Below are positions 8,086 through 17,810 of a stretch of DNA of 64,000 nt, in pieces. Below the pieces are notes generated by a model. The model made no database searches. It worked only from the letters and a program-made list of their open reading frames with translations, and was not told the DNA's origin. The DNA is taken from positions 62,001-126,000 of the forward strand of contig NZ_CP016020.1 in assembly GCF_001889165.1 (NCBI RefSeq), written 5' to 3'. The translations under genes and the position numbers were made by a program. The DNA comes from Bacillus weihaiensis (lineage in GTDB: Bacteria > Bacillota > Bacilli > Bacillales > Bacillaceae). Position 1 is the first letter of the stretch; the number at the start of each line of letters is the position of its first letter.

Positions 8086-8116
8086 CGCAGTGGGGGCCTG
8101 GCCCCCACTGCGTTAA
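8082..8116. terminator. Perfect 35-nt palindrome between convergent genes
   Basis: A 17-bp inverted repeat around a single T (TTAACGCAGTGGGGGCC and its complement) fills the gap between the convergent acetyltransferase and hemQ genes and overlaps the former's stop codon. It probably acts as a bidirectional terminator, although a clear T-run exists only on the minus side. Its core GGGGGCC-T-GGCCCCC resembles two other GGxGCC-A-GGCxCC elements in this window. Confidence 0.75.
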
Positions 8117-8869
8117 TTAGTTAACGTGTAAAAAAGAGTCGAGCTTGGATGGGATTAGTAGGTTCCCAACGAAGAATGAGCCGAATTCACCATAGCGTGC
8201 ACTTACTTCGTCAAAGCGCATTTCATAAACAAGCTTCTTAAATTGAAGAACATCATCTGAGAATAAAGTAACTCCCCACTCATAATCGTCAAACCCTACT
8301 GAGCCTGTAATAATTTGTTTTACCTTCCCAGCATAAGAGCGCCCGATTAAACCATGGCTTCTCATCATACTTTTGCGCTCATCCATTGAGAGCATATACC
8401 AGTTATCATTTCCTTGGCGACGTTTATCCATTGGATAGAAGCATGAATATTTTGCTTCTGGAAGTTTTGGATATAGTCTAGCGCGCACATGAGGATTTTG
8501 GTATGGATCTTCATCGCTATCGCCAGCTAAGTAATTACTTAACTCAACAACTGAGACATAAGAATAAGTAGGTACAGTAAATTCTGCAAGCTTCGTTTTG
8601 TTAAATTCAAGCTCAATTTCATTTAACTCTTCCATTGTTGGACGTAAGACCATCATCATAAAATCGGCTTTTTGCCCAACGATTGAATACAAGGCATGGC
8701 TACCTTTTTCAGCTTCCTGCACTCCATTCCATTTCTCAAGTAATCCTTGAAATTCATGGATTGCAGCTTGACGTTCATCACTCGTTAACAGCTTCCAAGA
8801 GGACCAATCAATCGAGCGAAAATCATGTAAACAATACCAGCCGTCTAATGTTTGTGCTGCTTCACTCAT
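8117..8869 (-). CDS. hemQ: Coproheme decarboxylase HemQ
   Basis: Last enzyme of the coproporphyrin-dependent haem pathway of Gram-positive bacteria: oxidative decarboxylation of coproheme to haem b. The 250-residue chlorite-dismutase-fold protein has the expected catalytic Tyr145 (in YPMDKRR), proximal haem ligand His172 (in [14 protein letters not shown]), and the conserved [15 protein letters not shown] strand. Length matches the family. It lies divergent to pta, as in B. subtilis (ywfI-pta). Confidence 0.96.
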   Translation of the reverse strand: MSEAAQTLDGWYCLHDFRSIDWSSWKLLTSDERQAAIHEFQGLLEKWNGVQEAEKGSHALYSIVGQKADFMMMVLRPTMEELNEIELEFNKTKLAEFTVPTYSYVSVVELSNYLAGDSDEDPYQNPHVRARLYPKLPEAKYSCFYPMDKRRQGNDNWYMLSMDERKSMMRSHGLIGRSYAGKVKQIITGSVGFDDYEWGVTLFSDDVLQFKKLVYEMRFDEVSARYGEFGSFFVGNLLIPSKLDSFLHVN

Positions 8870-9068
8870 TTATCTTCACTCCTATAATAGAATCATAATT
8901 ATGTACATTTTCACTATATCATAGTTTGTCCAACCAATTGTGTGAATAAAACTTGAAAAAAGAAATCATCCAAGTAAACTTCATGAGTAGAAGGTTAGAA
9001 AGATGTAAATGTTAGTAGGGTGAAAAGAAAAGGAAGTTACATATTTTTTGAAAGTTAAGACTTTTTAG

Positions 9069-9082
9069 TGTAAGCGTTATTA
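9069..9082 (+). promoter_or_regulatory. cre site (CcpA) upstream of pta
   Basis: TGTAAGCGTTATTA matches the cre consensus TGNAANCGNWNNCW except at the C. It lies 14 bases upstream of the proposed pta -35 box, the arrangement expected of CcpA activation; B. subtilis pta is known to be activated by CcpA from an upstream cre. Confidence 0.65.
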
Positions 9083-9096
9083 AGTGAATGTAAGGT

Positions 9097-9124
9097 TTGA
9101 AATTACAAATAAGTGGAGTATTCT
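9097..9124 (+). promoter_or_regulatory. Probable SigA promoter of pta
   Basis: TTGAAA (9097-9102), 16-base spacer, TATTCT (9119-9124), about 78 bases before the start codon. The -10 is only a fair match. Confidence 0.5.
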
Positions 9125-9201
9125 AGGAAAAGAGAGTTTTTATTTAGTATAGGGCTTTAACCATAAAAGCTTGGTGATGACCCAATATAGGAGGTAATTG
9201 C

Positions 9202-10170
9202 ATGTCAGATTTATTTACGACATTAAAAGAAAAGGTGAGCGGTCAACAAGTTAAAATTGTTTTCCCAGAAGGGTTAGACGAGCGTATTTTAACAGCAGTT
9301 AATCGTTTAGCGGGTGAAGGGATCCTACAACCGATCGTTATTGGGAATTTACAAGAAGTAACGAAAAAGGCAGAAGAATTAAATTTAACATTAGAAGGCG
9401 TTGAAGTTTACGATCCAGCGAATTATCCAGAGATGGACGAGCTTGTAGCTTCTTTTGTAGAGAGACGAAAAGGTAAAGCAACAGAAGAGGATGCGCGTAA
9501 AATTCTTTTGGATGAGAACTATTTTGGAACAATGTTAGTTCACGTAGGAAAAGCACAAGGTCTTGTAAGTGGGGCTGCTCATTCGACAGCTGATACAGTT
9601 CGTCCTGCTTTACAAATCATCAAAACAAAAGAAGGCATTAAAAAGACTTCAGGTGTTTTCATCATGGTTCGTGGAGATGAAAAGTATGTATTTGCCGATT
9701 GTGCAATTAATATTTCACCTGATAGTCAAGACCTTGCAGAAATTGCCATTGCGAGTGCTCAAACAGCAAGCATGTTTGGCGTTGATCCAAAGGTAGCGAT
9801 GCTAAGCTTCTCTACAAAGGGATCTGCTAAATCACCTGAAACTGAAAAAGTGGCAAAAGCAGTTGAAATTGCAAAAGAGCTTGATTCTACTGTTGTATTA
9901 GACGGTGAATTCCAATTCGACGCTGCTTTTGTACCTTCTGTAGCTGAAAGTAAGGCACCGGGTTCTGTTATTAAAGGTGATGCGAATGTATTTGTCTTCC
10001 CGAGTCTAGAAGCAGGAAACATTGGCTATAAAATTGCACAACGTTTAGGAAACTTTGAAGCAGTAGGTCCAATTCTACAAGGCCTAAATAAGCCAGTTAA
10101 CGACCTCTCACGTGGCTGTAATGCTGAAGATGTGTATAAGCTAGCAATTATTACTGCGGCACAGGCTTAA
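9202..10170 (+). CDS. pta: Phosphate acetyltransferase
   Basis: Converts acetyl-CoA and phosphate to acetyl phosphate and CoA, feeding acetate overflow with acetate kinase (not in the window). The 322-residue product has the short form without N-terminal regulatory domains, typical of Bacillus. Recognisable are VSGAAHSTADTVRPALQII, the DCAINISPD active-site segment and NVFVFPSLEAGNIGYKIAQR near the end. AGGAGG lies 7 bases before the ATG. An upstream cre suggests activation on glucose. A terminator follows. Confidence 0.97.
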   Translation: MSDLFTTLKEKVSGQQVKIVFPEGLDERILTAVNRLAGEGILQPIVIGNLQEVTKKAEELNLTLEGVEVYDPANYPEMDELVASFVERRKGKATEEDARKILLDENYFGTMLVHVGKAQGLVSGAAHSTADTVRPALQIIKTKEGIKKTSGVFIMVRGDEKYVFADCAINISPDSQDLAEIAIASAQTASMFGVDPKVAMLSFSTKGSAKSPETEKVAKAVEIAKELDSTVVLDGEFQFDAAFVPSVAESKAPGSVIKGDANVFVFPSLEAGNIGYKIAQRLGNFEAVGPILQGLNKPVNDLSRGCNAEDVYKLAIITAAQA

Positions 10171-10201
10171 TCCGACGAAGAGCTAGTCGCTAAATGTAAA
10201 T

Positions 10202-10251
10202 AAAGAGCTTCGATTTTGGGATGACCTTCATTCAAGATCGAAGCTCTTTTG
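10202..10251 (+). terminator. Terminator after pta
   Basis: 13-bp stem aaagagcttcgat / atcgaagctcttt with a TTTT tail, 32 bases after the stop. Confidence 0.85.
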
Positions 10252-10373
10252 TGATGGAAACGATCTAATCTCATAGAACATTAGCTACCGGAGGCTAGGT
10301 AGGACATTGCGCTTTCTGTCGTTCCAAGTGATATAATAGAGAAGATAATGTGAAAACAAGGGAGCACCGAAAA

Positions 10374-11228
10374 ATGATGACAACCTCTTCAACTTCTTTA
10401 ATTACCCAACCCCAATGGAGATTCATTGACCACTCAAGCTTAGGTCCTCAATTTGACGCAAAGCATTCTTTTGCCATTGATGATACATTATGTGCAAGTG
10501 TCGGGAAAGGTCTTTCTCCTGCAACAGCTAGAACGTGGGTCCACCATCAAACGATTGTTCTTGGAATTCAAGATACGAAATTACCGTTTTTAGAAGAAGG
10601 TGTGAAGCTTTTACAAGATAAAGGCTACAATGTAATCGTTCGTAATTCGGGTGGTTTAGCCGTCGTGCTAGATGATCAAGTATTAAACATTTCACTTATT
10701 TTTCCTGACTCTGACAAAGGTATTGATATTGATCGTGGTTATGATGCGATGCTAGAGCTGATTAAACGAATGTTTAAGGAGCATACAGATAAAATAGAGG
10801 CGAGAGAAATTGTGGGATCGTATTGCCCTGGTAGCTATGACTTGAGTATAAATGGGAAGAAATTTGCTGGGATTTCTCAGAGAAGACTTCGTGGCGGAGT
10901 AGCTGTCCAAATCTACTTATGTGTTGCAAGGAGCGGTGAAGAACGAGCAGAATTAATCCGTCAGTTTTATGATGTAGCTCTAAAAGGAACAACAACGAAG
11001 TTTACGTTTCCTGCAATTAAGCCTGAAACAATGGCATCACTTAGTGATTTATTACAAATCGATCTAACGGTTGAAAAGCTCTTACTTGATTTATTAGTAA
11101 CGTTGAAGAACAATAGCAATGAACTGCAGTCTTCTACATTAACGCCAGAAGAGCAAGAGGTTTTTCAACAAAACCTAATGAGAATGATTGATCGGAATGT
11201 AAAAGTCTTCTCAACCATGCAAAAATAG
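10374..11228 (+). CDS. lipL: Octanoyl-[GcvH]:protein N-octanoyltransferase LipL
   Basis: Moves octanoyl groups from GcvH to the E2 subunits of oxoacid dehydrogenases by transthioesterification-type amidotransfer, one step of Bacillus lipoate assembly. The 284-residue product is a BPL/LPL-fold protein with [19 protein letters not shown] and the catalytic cysteine in [16 protein letters not shown] (Cys151 from this start; about 150 in B. subtilis). Start chosen at the ATG 9 bases after AAGGGAG; the upstream GTG at 10350 has none. Position after pta matches B. subtilis ywfL. Confidence 0.93.
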   Translation: MMTTSSTSLITQPQWRFIDHSSLGPQFDAKHSFAIDDTLCASVGKGLSPATARTWVHHQTIVLGIQDTKLPFLEEGVKLLQDKGYNVIVRNSGGLAVVLDDQVLNISLIFPDSDKGIDIDRGYDAMLELIKRMFKEHTDKIEAREIVGSYCPGSYDLSINGKKFAGISQRRLRGGVAVQIYLCVARSGEERAELIRQFYDVALKGTTTKFTFPAIKPETMASLSDLLQIDLTVEKLLLDLLVTLKNNSNELQSSTLTPEEQEVFQQNLMRMIDRNVKVFSTMQK

Positions 11229-11257
11229 AGTCAGCTTCAGGCATGACTCTATTTTAC
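11222..11257. terminator. Bidirectional terminator between lipL and ecsC-like gene
   Basis: 12-bp stem AAAATAGAGTCA / TGACTCTATTTT spanning the facing ends of the two convergent genes; both strands end in a T-run and both stop codons fall in the hairpin. Confidence 0.85.
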
Positions 11258-12064
11258 TTCCTCTCTACTTTGTTCTAATCTGTCTATAATTCTTCTTTTT
11301 TTATAAAGCATAATGCCTGCTTCCGCAATATCATTAACCATGGATCGATTTGTGAAAGCACCAAAAATAATTCCTGCCACTGGGACCATCTGTAATAGTT
11401 TTTTCCAACCAAACTGATCACGGTACGTATATACAACTTCACGCCAGCCTTGTAGCTGTGAAATCATTTCTTGCTTTGTTTCAGTATTGCGATAATAGAA
11501 GGCAGATAGCTCTTTTAAAATCGCTTGTTTTCCAACGATATCTGCTGAGACATATTGTAAACATTTTACGATGAAGACACGCTCTTGTCGTTCGTTTGGA
11601 TCATAGCCATATGTGATTGCAATCTCTTGTAAGGTCTTTAACGATAGACCGAGGAGCATAGGAATATCAACAGCAAGGGTGAATATTCCTCCAACACCTG
11701 TAGTGGCTCCTTGAAGTGTTGCGATCTTACTACGGTTTGCACGTAAATCAGCGCTTACAGTGTCCATCGTTGTGAGAGGGAGGTGAGAAACATCCTTTAC
11801 TTCGGTAATAGTTTGTTTTGATACTTTTTCAAGCTTTGTAAGAATATATTTCTCCTGTGTTAAATATTGCCCACCAGTTTGTACGTATTGTCCTAGCTCA
11901 TCAAGTAAAACACTAATTTTCTTTTGGACAAAAGCGGGGGTTATTTTATCTAATAGCTTAAAAGGAAGGCGACCTATTCGTTCCCAAAACCAAATGCCAT
12001 TTTGGTCCTTTTCCCATTTCTCAATCGTCTTTAATTCTAGTAGAAGTTCTTCTCTTGATTCCAT
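11249..12064 (-). CDS. EcsC family protein
   Basis: 271 residues resembling the EcsC protein family. Seen here are charged helical N-terminal residues (REELLLELKTIEKWEKDQNGIWFW), a central ATLQGATTGVGGIFTLAVDIPMLLGL hydrophobic Gly-rich stretch that could insert in membrane, and a C-terminal VPVAGIIFGAFTNRSMVNDIAEAG segment also rich in small residues. Family members in Bacillus have no assigned biochemical activity. It shares a terminator with lipL and lies alone on this strand, 266 bases from rsfA. Confidence 0.8.
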   Translation of the reverse strand: MESREELLLELKTIEKWEKDQNGIWFWERIGRLPFKLLDKITPAFVQKKISVLLDELGQYVQTGGQYLTQEKYILTKLEKVSKQTITEVKDVSHLPLTTMDTVSADLRANRSKIATLQGATTGVGGIFTLAVDIPMLLGLSLKTLQEIAITYGYDPNERQERVFIVKCLQYVSADIVGKQAILKELSAFYYRNTETKQEMISQLQGWREVVYTYRDQFGWKKLLQMVPVAGIIFGAFTNRSMVNDIAEAGIMLYKKRRIIDRLEQSREEVK

Positions 12065-12279
12065 TCATTTACACCACCTTATCTAACAATTTTTTGTAGA
12101 TAGAGTTCATACGAGTAGAGCTAATGAAAAGTTTCATCTACTGATGTACCTTCGTTTATCTTATCCTATTATCCACGTTTTTTCTTGGGAAAATTCCCTT
12201 TCTTATACAAATACCATCTTCACACGACATCCACCGGTAAGAAGGAAGCAGCCGTTCTACAAAAAAGGTTACTATAAAG

Positions 12280-12308
12280 AAAGACGGGAACCAATTGTTC
12301 TCGTCTTT
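12280..12308 (-). terminator. Terminator after rsfA
   Basis: 12-bp stem with one G-U pair (aaagacgggaac / gttctcgtcttt), 22 bases beyond the rsfA stop. The tail on the minus strand is ctttatagt, moderately T-rich. Confidence 0.6.
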
Positions 12309-12330
12309 TCAATAATAATACGTATATAGG

Positions 12331-13152
12331 TTATTCAGCCATTTTTTCTAGGTTTCCATTACGGTCCATTTTAAAGGTAGTCGATGCTGAGCGATCTTCC
12401 TCATCAAATAATGCTAGTTTTCTTGCACGATTCATGATTTTCATTAATGTTTCATAATCTTCTTGAACGGTTACGGTATCTTGTTCGAGTTTCTCTACCT
12501 TTTTCATTAATTCTTTATTTTGTTGCGTAAGTTCGTGATTTTCAAGCTTTAATCGTTTGTTTTCACTTATTAATGCTTCAGATTGCTGATTGCTTGATTG
12601 ATAGGATTTTAAAAACGATATCACTTGATTCATTGTTAATTGTCCTTGCTGTACAGACCTTGCTGGATAGGATGGCGACGGTACTTGTGCTTGCATACTT
12701 GGTACCTCTGCTTGAGGCTGACTAGATTCAGAATAAAATGTAGCAGATACATCTTCATCATCAGGCATCACTTCTGCCATATGACTCTCTAAAGCTGACA
12801 TCATTGTTCGTTCTTCCTGTTCGTCGAAATCTAGCTCCTCATTCGATTCTGGCATGTTAGGAATATCGGGAGTATATAGTAGCTGTTTTTTAACAGGTTG
12901 ACCGTTTCCTAATGCTCTCATTCTTTGTTTTCGTTGTTTTTTAGCTAGTTGCAGTGCTTTCTCATAATCGTGTCTTACAACGGCATTCCAGCGAAAACCA
13001 CAAGCAGCAGAAGTACGATTTAGTTTATCTCCAACCTCTTCAAAGGCATTAAGCTGTGTACTTCCTTCACGAACATGTCTTAATACAGTTTCAGCTAGTA
13101 ATAAATCATTCTCGTGTGACCAAGCGTCTTGTCTTTGTTTCATTTGTTCCAA
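12331..13152 (-). CDS. rsfA: Prespore transcription regulator RsfA
   Basis: RsfA modulates SigF-dependent genes in the forespore of B. subtilis. The 273-residue protein has an N-terminal Myb/SANT-like DNA-binding domain (about residues 8-70: [20 protein letters not shown], then [15 protein letters not shown]), an acidic, Gln/Pro-rich middle, and a C-terminal coiled coil (about 195-245, heptads through [20 protein letters not shown]). The order lipL - rsfA - ywfO is that of B. subtilis. GGGAG lies about 8 bases before the ATG. A forespore promoter is expected but not obvious by eye. Confidence 0.9.
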   Translation of the reverse strand: MEQMKQRQDAWSHENDLLLAETVLRHVREGSTQLNAFEEVGDKLNRTSAACGFRWNAVVRHDYEKALQLAKKQRKQRMRALGNGQPVKKQLLYTPDIPNMPESNEELDFDEQEERTMMSALESHMAEVMPDDEDVSATFYSESSQPQAEVPSMQAQVPSPSYPARSVQQGQLTMNQVISFLKSYQSSNQQSEALISENKRLKLENHELTQQNKELMKKVEKLEQDTVTVQEDYETLMKIMNRARKLALFDEEDRSASTTFKMDRNGNLEKMAE

Positions 13153-13480
13153 CTCCCTATATAAATAGATGTATTTTTACTTGAACTACTAGTAAGCATG
13201 GACAAAGGCTAAAGGATTTATACACATCTTAAGAGGATAGTAGATTTTTTTTTACTATAGGAGAAGGACAATAGAGACGATAAGAGAGATCTAGAAAATA
13301 CATGATAGAAATGGCCGAACTGGAACCTTTATCCGATATTGGAAGGTATTTTTACAGATTTGCTACATTGCTTACTTGCATAGTGTAAGAAGAAACGGTA
13401 AAATACCTTTTAGTGCAAAAAGTGAACGAGAGGCTGTTTAAGAGATGAATAGCCGCCAAGATAGAAAGGTATGATAACCA
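13153..13480. other. Divergent intergenic region, no gene seen
   Basis: 328 bases between rsfA and the DUF1450 gene, AT-rich with a run of T at about 13247-13254. It must hold both promoters; I cannot point to either with confidence. Confidence 0.5.
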
Positions 13481-13705
13481 ATGGCAAATGAGTTTCGCAT
13501 TTGTGATGATTGTCAAGCGACAAATATTAAAACGCTTGTTCCGCGTTTGAAAAAGATAGATTCAGAAGCACCAATCGATATTGGTTGCCAATCTTATTGT
13601 GGGCCTGGTCGAAAAAAATCTTTTGCGTTTGTAAATAATCGCCCGGTAGCTGCTTTAAGTGAGGATGAATTAATCGAAAAAATAGAAAAGAAATTATCAA
13701 AATAA
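13481..13705 (+). CDS. DUF1450 (YuzB-type) small protein
   Basis: 74-residue cytoplasmic protein with four cysteines: CDDC near the N-terminus (residues 8 and 11) and CQSYC in the middle. The second pair sits in [19 protein letters not shown], the signature of the DUF1450 family. This looks like a thioredoxin/ferredoxin-like fold with a possible metal or redox site, but the function is unknown. Followed by a good terminator, so monocistronic. Confidence 0.85.
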   Translation: MANEFRICDDCQATNIKTLVPRLKKIDSEAPIDIGCQSYCGPGRKKSFAFVNNRPVAALSEDELIEKIEKKLSK

Positions 13706-13706
13706 C

Positions 13707-13741
13707 ATCACTTTTGTCTGTGTCACAAAGGTGATTTTTTT
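13707..13741 (+). terminator. Terminator after DUF1450 gene
   Basis: 11-bp stem atcacttttgt / acaaaggtgat with a run of seven T. Confidence 0.85.
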
Positions 13742-14081
13742 GTGTTAAGAGAAGCTGATTATTCAATAATAGGAAGGCTTTTTTGCAGGGTTGTTGCAAA
13801 TAAATGGGTGTTCATGTCGACGAGAAGTCGATATAATAGAAGCAGCCATTTTTACTTGAGAGAAATTTTTTCAAAAAAGGTTATTTTTATATTGATTGTT
13901 GCTTCGGAAAAATTCCGATACTGTTTTTATCCTGAACAGGAAGAGTTGTTTTTTTCTTACTTAGCAGGATCGTTCATGTGGATGATTATTCTTATAAAAT
14001 TCATAGGAACTAGCAACAATATTGAAGAAACACGCCTTAATAAACGCCAATACTTATGTTAGAACGGAAGAGGGATAGACA
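13742..14081. other. Intergenic stretch before ywfO
   Basis: An open frame of 106 codons crosses this region (13742-14062), but it starts inside the preceding terminator, has no ribosome binding site and no recognisable similarity. I regard it as chance. A short inverted repeat ttcggaaaaattccga lies near 13905. Confidence 0.55.
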
Positions 14082-15386
14082 ATGAAAAATGAAAAATTGT
14101 CTGAAGAAAAGGTATTTAAAGATCCCGTTCACCGCTATATTCATGTCCGTGACAAGCTGATTTGGGATTTAATAGGGACGAAGGAGTTTCAGCGATTACG
14201 AAGAATTCGTCAGTTAGGTACAACCTACTTAACATTTCATGGGGCTGAGCATAGTCGTTTTAATCATTCTCTAGGTGTCTATGAAATTGTCCGACGTATT
14301 GTGGATGATGTCTTTAAAGGACGACCGGAATGGGATGATGAGGAAAGGCTTCTATGTCTTTGTGCTGCCCTTTTACATGATCTAGGTCACGGACCATTTT
14401 CGCATTCTTTTGAAAAAGTATTTCATTTGGACCACGAGGATTTTACTCAAGCTATCATTGTTGGGAAAACCGAGGTTAATCAAGTGCTTCGCGAGGTAGA
14501 TGAAGAGTTTCCAAAAAAAGTGGCTGAAGTAATTGCCAAAACTTATGAGAAAAAACAGGTTGTGAGTTTAATATCAAGCCAAATTGATGCTGATCGGATG
14601 GATTATTTACAGCGTGATGCTTACTATACAGGTGTGAGCTATGGACATTTTGATATGGAGCGTATTCTTCGTGTCATGAGACCACGTGAGGATCAGGTCG
14701 TGATTAAAAGTAGCGGGATGCATGCCGTTGAGGATTATATTATGAGTCGCTACCAAATGTATTGGCAGGTCTACTTCCATCCTGTAACAAGAAGTGCGGA
14801 AGTAATTCTCACAAAAATTCTACACCGCGCAAAACAACTACACCAAGAATATTATTCATTTAAACATGATCCCATTCATTTTTACTCATTATTTGAGGAT
14901 GAGCTTACATTAGAAGACTATTTAAAATTAGATGAATCTGTTATTCTCTATTATTTTCAATCGTGGCTTGAAGAAGACGATCCCATCTTACGAGATCTCT
15001 GCCAGCGTTTTATGAATCGTCAATTATTTAAATATGTTGAATTTAATCCAAATGTTCAAATGATGACATTAATGGAATTAACAACACTATTTAAAAAAGC
15101 GGGGATAGATCCTGAGTACTATTTAGTTGTCGATTCCTCATCTGATTTACCTTATGACTTTTACCGCCCAGGTGAAGAAGAAGAGAGGCTACCTATTCAT
15201 TTACTCATGTCGAACGGTGATTTAAGAGAATTATCAAGACAGTCAGAAATAGTGGACGCAATTTCCGGGAAAAGAAGAACAGATCATAAATTATATTTTC
15301 CTTTAGATTTGCTAGAGGATTTTTCTACGAAACGAACGGTGAAAAAGAAAATACTTGAGCTATTAAATATACCGAAAAAAGGGTAG
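14082..15386 (+). CDS. ywfO: HD-domain phosphohydrolase YwfO (SAMHD1-like)
   Basis: 434-residue member of the HD superfamily of dNTP triphosphohydrolase-like enzymes. Metal-binding residues are visible: His62 (RFNHSLG), His99-Asp100 (LLHDLGHGPFSHSFE), and the Asp in SSQIDADRMDYLQRDA around 169-174. The N-terminal FKDPVHRYIHV is typical of this subgroup. The likely reaction is hydrolysis of nucleotide triphosphates, but the substrate of the Bacillus enzyme is not established here. Follows rsfA as in B. subtilis; ywgA lies 54 bases downstream and is probably cotranscribed. Confidence 0.92.
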   Translation: MKNEKLSEEKVFKDPVHRYIHVRDKLIWDLIGTKEFQRLRRIRQLGTTYLTFHGAEHSRFNHSLGVYEIVRRIVDDVFKGRPEWDDEERLLCLCAALLHDLGHGPFSHSFEKVFHLDHEDFTQAIIVGKTEVNQVLREVDEEFPKKVAEVIAKTYEKKQVVSLISSQIDADRMDYLQRDAYYTGVSYGHFDMERILRVMRPREDQVVIKSSGMHAVEDYIMSRYQMYWQVYFHPVTRSAEVILTKILHRAKQLHQEYYSFKHDPIHFYSLFEDELTLEDYLKLDESVILYYFQSWLEEDDPILRDLCQRFMNRQLFKYVEFNPNVQMMTLMELTTLFKKAGIDPEYYLVVDSSSDLPYDFYRPGEEEERLPIHLLMSNGDLRELSRQSEIVDAISGKRRTDHKLYFPLDLLEDFSTKRTVKKKILELLNIPKKG

Positions 15387-15440
15387 TGTACAAAAATAAA
15401 ATAGAAACATAGAAAAGAGTTAGGAGATGACGGGGCTTTG

Positions 15441-15956
15441 ATGAAAGAACATGCCAAGCTGATGAAGGTTATATCATCTGCTGGGGAAATTATTGGTCGG
15501 AAAAAGTTGCAGAAGATGATTTATATTGCAAAAAAAATAGAGCTTCCTTTTTACGAAAAGTATAATTTTCATTTTTTTGGACCCTATTCAGAGGAGCTCA
15601 CTCTTCGCATTGAAGAGCTTTGTAATCTAGGCTTTCTAAATGAAATTCATGAGAAAAAAGGCGGATACTTTCAATATCGCTACTCTTTAACAGAATCAGG
15701 AAGTGAATTTTTAGGTCATTATGATTTAGATTTGCCTCCTTTGCATGATTGTATGCTAGATTTAAATGCACAAAGCTCAAGATTTTTAGAGCTTGTTTCC
15801 ACTGTTTTATACTTTGATTCGTTAACGAAAGAAGAAGTGAAAGAGAAGGTATTTACCTTAAAAAGCAAACAACGCTATACAGAAGAAGAAATTCAAGAAG
15901 CGTATGAGTATATAGAAAAAGTAAAATGTATTGTATCAAAGGAAGTCGCTCAATAA
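15441..15956 (+). CDS. ywgA: YwgA family protein
   Basis: 171 residues, cytoplasmic; a winged-helix-like N-terminal half (AGEIIGRKKLQKMIYIAKKI, then YNFHFFGPYSEEL) followed by helices. The KKLQKMIYI and FGPYS segments recall antitoxin/SocA-Panacea-like and YwgA families, but the function is unknown. The start is uncertain: ATG 15441 has GGGG 5 bases upstream; TTG at 15438 is also possible, with AGGAG 11 bases away. Directly follows ywfO. A weak hairpin with seven T overlaps the stop (about 15943-15975). Confidence 0.8.
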   Translation: MKEHAKLMKVISSAGEIIGRKKLQKMIYIAKKIELPFYEKYNFHFFGPYSEELTLRIEELCNLGFLNEIHEKKGGYFQYRYSLTESGSEFLGHYDLDLPPLHDCMLDLNAQSSRFLELVSTVLYFDSLTKEEVKEKVFTLKSKQRYTEEEIQEAYEYIEKVKCIVSKEVAQ

Positions 15957-16221
15957 TATGGGTGGCTTTTTTTATAGGAAAACAACATTTTCTTATGTCT
16001 AAATAAATACTCTAATTTTTCTATTGGCGGAACAGTTACATGACGTAGTGAACTAGATAAAAGCAGAGTCAGAAAGGTCTAGAATGGTAAGAGAAGCCCA
16101 ATGGATGATTGGCTAACTCCTGTGTATCTTTATTTAGTAGGTTTGGAAAAGTCTTTCATGATTTGTTCCCTTCTTGTACACAATAACCTTGTAAAATGTA
16201 CTAATAAAAGGAGCGAGGCAA

Positions 16222-16926
16222 ATGCAAACACATGATAACAATGGGTTAGCGCACGATGAGTTTAAGCTAAATAAGACAGGGTTCGATCCGAAGATGCCGG
16301 GTCATGAGACAAACCATGAGGGAAAAATGATTTTGCGCCAAGAGCCTAGAGTGGCTAGGGAAGAAGGAAGTGGAATAAGTCTTCCTTATAAGACTCGTCA
16401 AGAAATGGCTTTGCAGCTTGATGAGCATAATTGTGCACTGAATGTTGCTCTTCATCAGTATACGAAGCATCACTGGTTAACAGAAGGGGCAGAATCCTTT
16501 GGTAGCCTTCACCACATTTTAGATGAGCATATTGATGTGACGAAGAAGCATATTGATAAAGTAGGGGAGCGTGTTGCCAGGTTAGGCGTTGTACCTACTG
16601 CACACCCTGTAACACAGCATGAGCTTTCTTATATCAAGCATGAAACAGAAGGTCGCTACACAATGAGGGATTTCCTCAGAAATGATTTAGAGCATGAATT
16701 GAAGATGCAAGGCATGATGAGAAAAACGATTAAACGAGCGCATGAATTAAATGATTATGGAACAGTTCAAGTACTTGAAGAAGTATTGTTGAAACGTGAG
16801 GATTTTGGGTACCACTTATGGAGCCTCCTTGAGGATGATACGCTTGTACGTGGTATGAAGCATTTACTTGATGGGAAAGATGATCTAGCAAGTGAGCGCC
16901 AGATTAATGACAATCTTAAACATTAA
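16222..16926 (+). CDS. Dps/ferritin-like iron storage and DNA-protection protein
   Basis: The ferritin-like domain (about residues 65-230) carries the Dps inter-subunit ferroxidase ligands: His84 in KHHWLTEG, His97 in GSLHHIL, Asp112 and Glu116 in HIDKVGERV. Such proteins oxidise Fe(II) with peroxide and store it as a mineral core in a 12-subunit shell. The protein is 234 residues, longer than the usual 145-180, because of a charged, histidine-containing N-terminal extension of about 60 residues, which might bind DNA or metal. GGAGCGAGG lies before the ATG. Monocistronic. No PerR box was found by eye. Confidence 0.85.
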   Translation: MQTHDNNGLAHDEFKLNKTGFDPKMPGHETNHEGKMILRQEPRVAREEGSGISLPYKTRQEMALQLDEHNCALNVALHQYTKHHWLTEGAESFGSLHHILDEHIDVTKKHIDKVGERVARLGVVPTAHPVTQHELSYIKHETEGRYTMRDFLRNDLEHELKMQGMMRKTIKRAHELNDYGTVQVLEEVLLKREDFGYHLWSLLEDDTLVRGMKHLLDGKDDLASERQINDNLKH

Positions 16927-16937
16927 TAGAAGCAACG

Positions 16938-16967
16938 AGAAAGCCTGATTTTTAGGGCTTTCTTTTT
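16938..16967 (+). terminator. Terminator after dps-like gene
   Basis: Stem agaaagcc(t) / agggctttct with TTTTT following, 11 bases after the stop. Confidence 0.85.
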
Positions 16968-17116
16968 ACATGCTCTGAATACGTGGTTCTATCTGACGTT
17001 TAACTATCGAGAATTCCAGCTATTTATAGTATACTTTATTCGAAAATAAATGTTTTAACATGGTATCCTAATAAGAAAGAAGCATATCTTATACAGTATG
17101 TTTGAAGGAGAGAGAA

Positions 17117-17794
17117 ATGAACGAATTCAGCAGCTTTTTAGCTTTTCCATTGGAATATATTCCGTACGTTGTTCTTACACTAATTGTAGCCTTTACCCTT
17201 CATGAATTTGCGCATGCTTATGTCGCCTATAAATTTGGTGATCCTACTGCTGAAAGACAGGGAAGACTAACTCTTTCTCCATTGGCACATTTAGATCCAT
17301 TTGGTACATTGTTAATTTTTATTGCGGGTTTTGGTTGGGCGAAGCCAGTACCTGTTAACCGTTACTTTTTTAAACGACCGAAGCTTGCCGGTGTGCTTGT
17401 TTCTGTGGCAGGACCATTGAGTAACTTATTCTTAGCCTTTATAGGAATGGCCATTTTGTACATACTTATCGCTACGAATGTTTTTGCTTTACTGCCAGTA
17501 AATGTCGTGAATAGCCTTGAACAGTTTTTTACGATCTTTGTCTCGCTGAATGCTATTTTATTTCTCTTTAATCTTTTACCTGTCCCACCTTTAGATGGGT
17601 ATCGAATAATTGAAGATTTAGTTTCACCTAATCTTCGAGCAAAACTCACACAATATGAAAGCTATGGAATTATTATTTTCTTAGTTTTAGTTGTAACACC
17701 GTTAAATGACTATACAATTGGTCCTTTCCTTTCTATAGGGCAGGCTATCATCATAGGTGTGTTCGATTTTATATTAAGTCCAATTCTAGTTTAA
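17117..17794 (+). CDS. ywhC: Site-2 protease family membrane metalloprotease YwhC
   Basis: Integral membrane zinc protease of the short peptidase M50 subgroup (225 residues). Zinc motif HEFAH at residues 29-33 in the first membrane helix and the third ligand in NLLPVPPLDG (Asp160) are both present, with five to six hydrophobic segments. Substrate unknown. I start at the ATG at 17117, 5 bases after AAGGAGAG; the TTG at 17102 precedes that site. Followed after 16 bases by ywhD, so probably one operon, as in B. subtilis. Confidence 0.9.
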   Translation: MNEFSSFLAFPLEYIPYVVLTLIVAFTLHEFAHAYVAYKFGDPTAERQGRLTLSPLAHLDPFGTLLIFIAGFGWAKPVPVNRYFFKRPKLAGVLVSVAGPLSNLFLAFIGMAILYILIATNVFALLPVNVVNSLEQFFTIFVSLNAILFLFNLLPVPPLDGYRIIEDLVSPNLRAKLTQYESYGIIIFLVLVVTPLNDYTIGPFLSIGQAIIIGVFDFILSPILV

Positions 17795-17810
17795 AAGGAG
17801 GTCATCAATT

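Noticed and set aside
12144-12329. 61-codon frame between ecsC-like gene and rsfA
   Set aside because: It lacks a ribosome binding site and overlaps the rsfA terminator.
13742-14062. 106-codon open frame upstream of ywfO
   Set aside because: It starts in a terminator, has no ribosome binding site and shows no recognisable domain.
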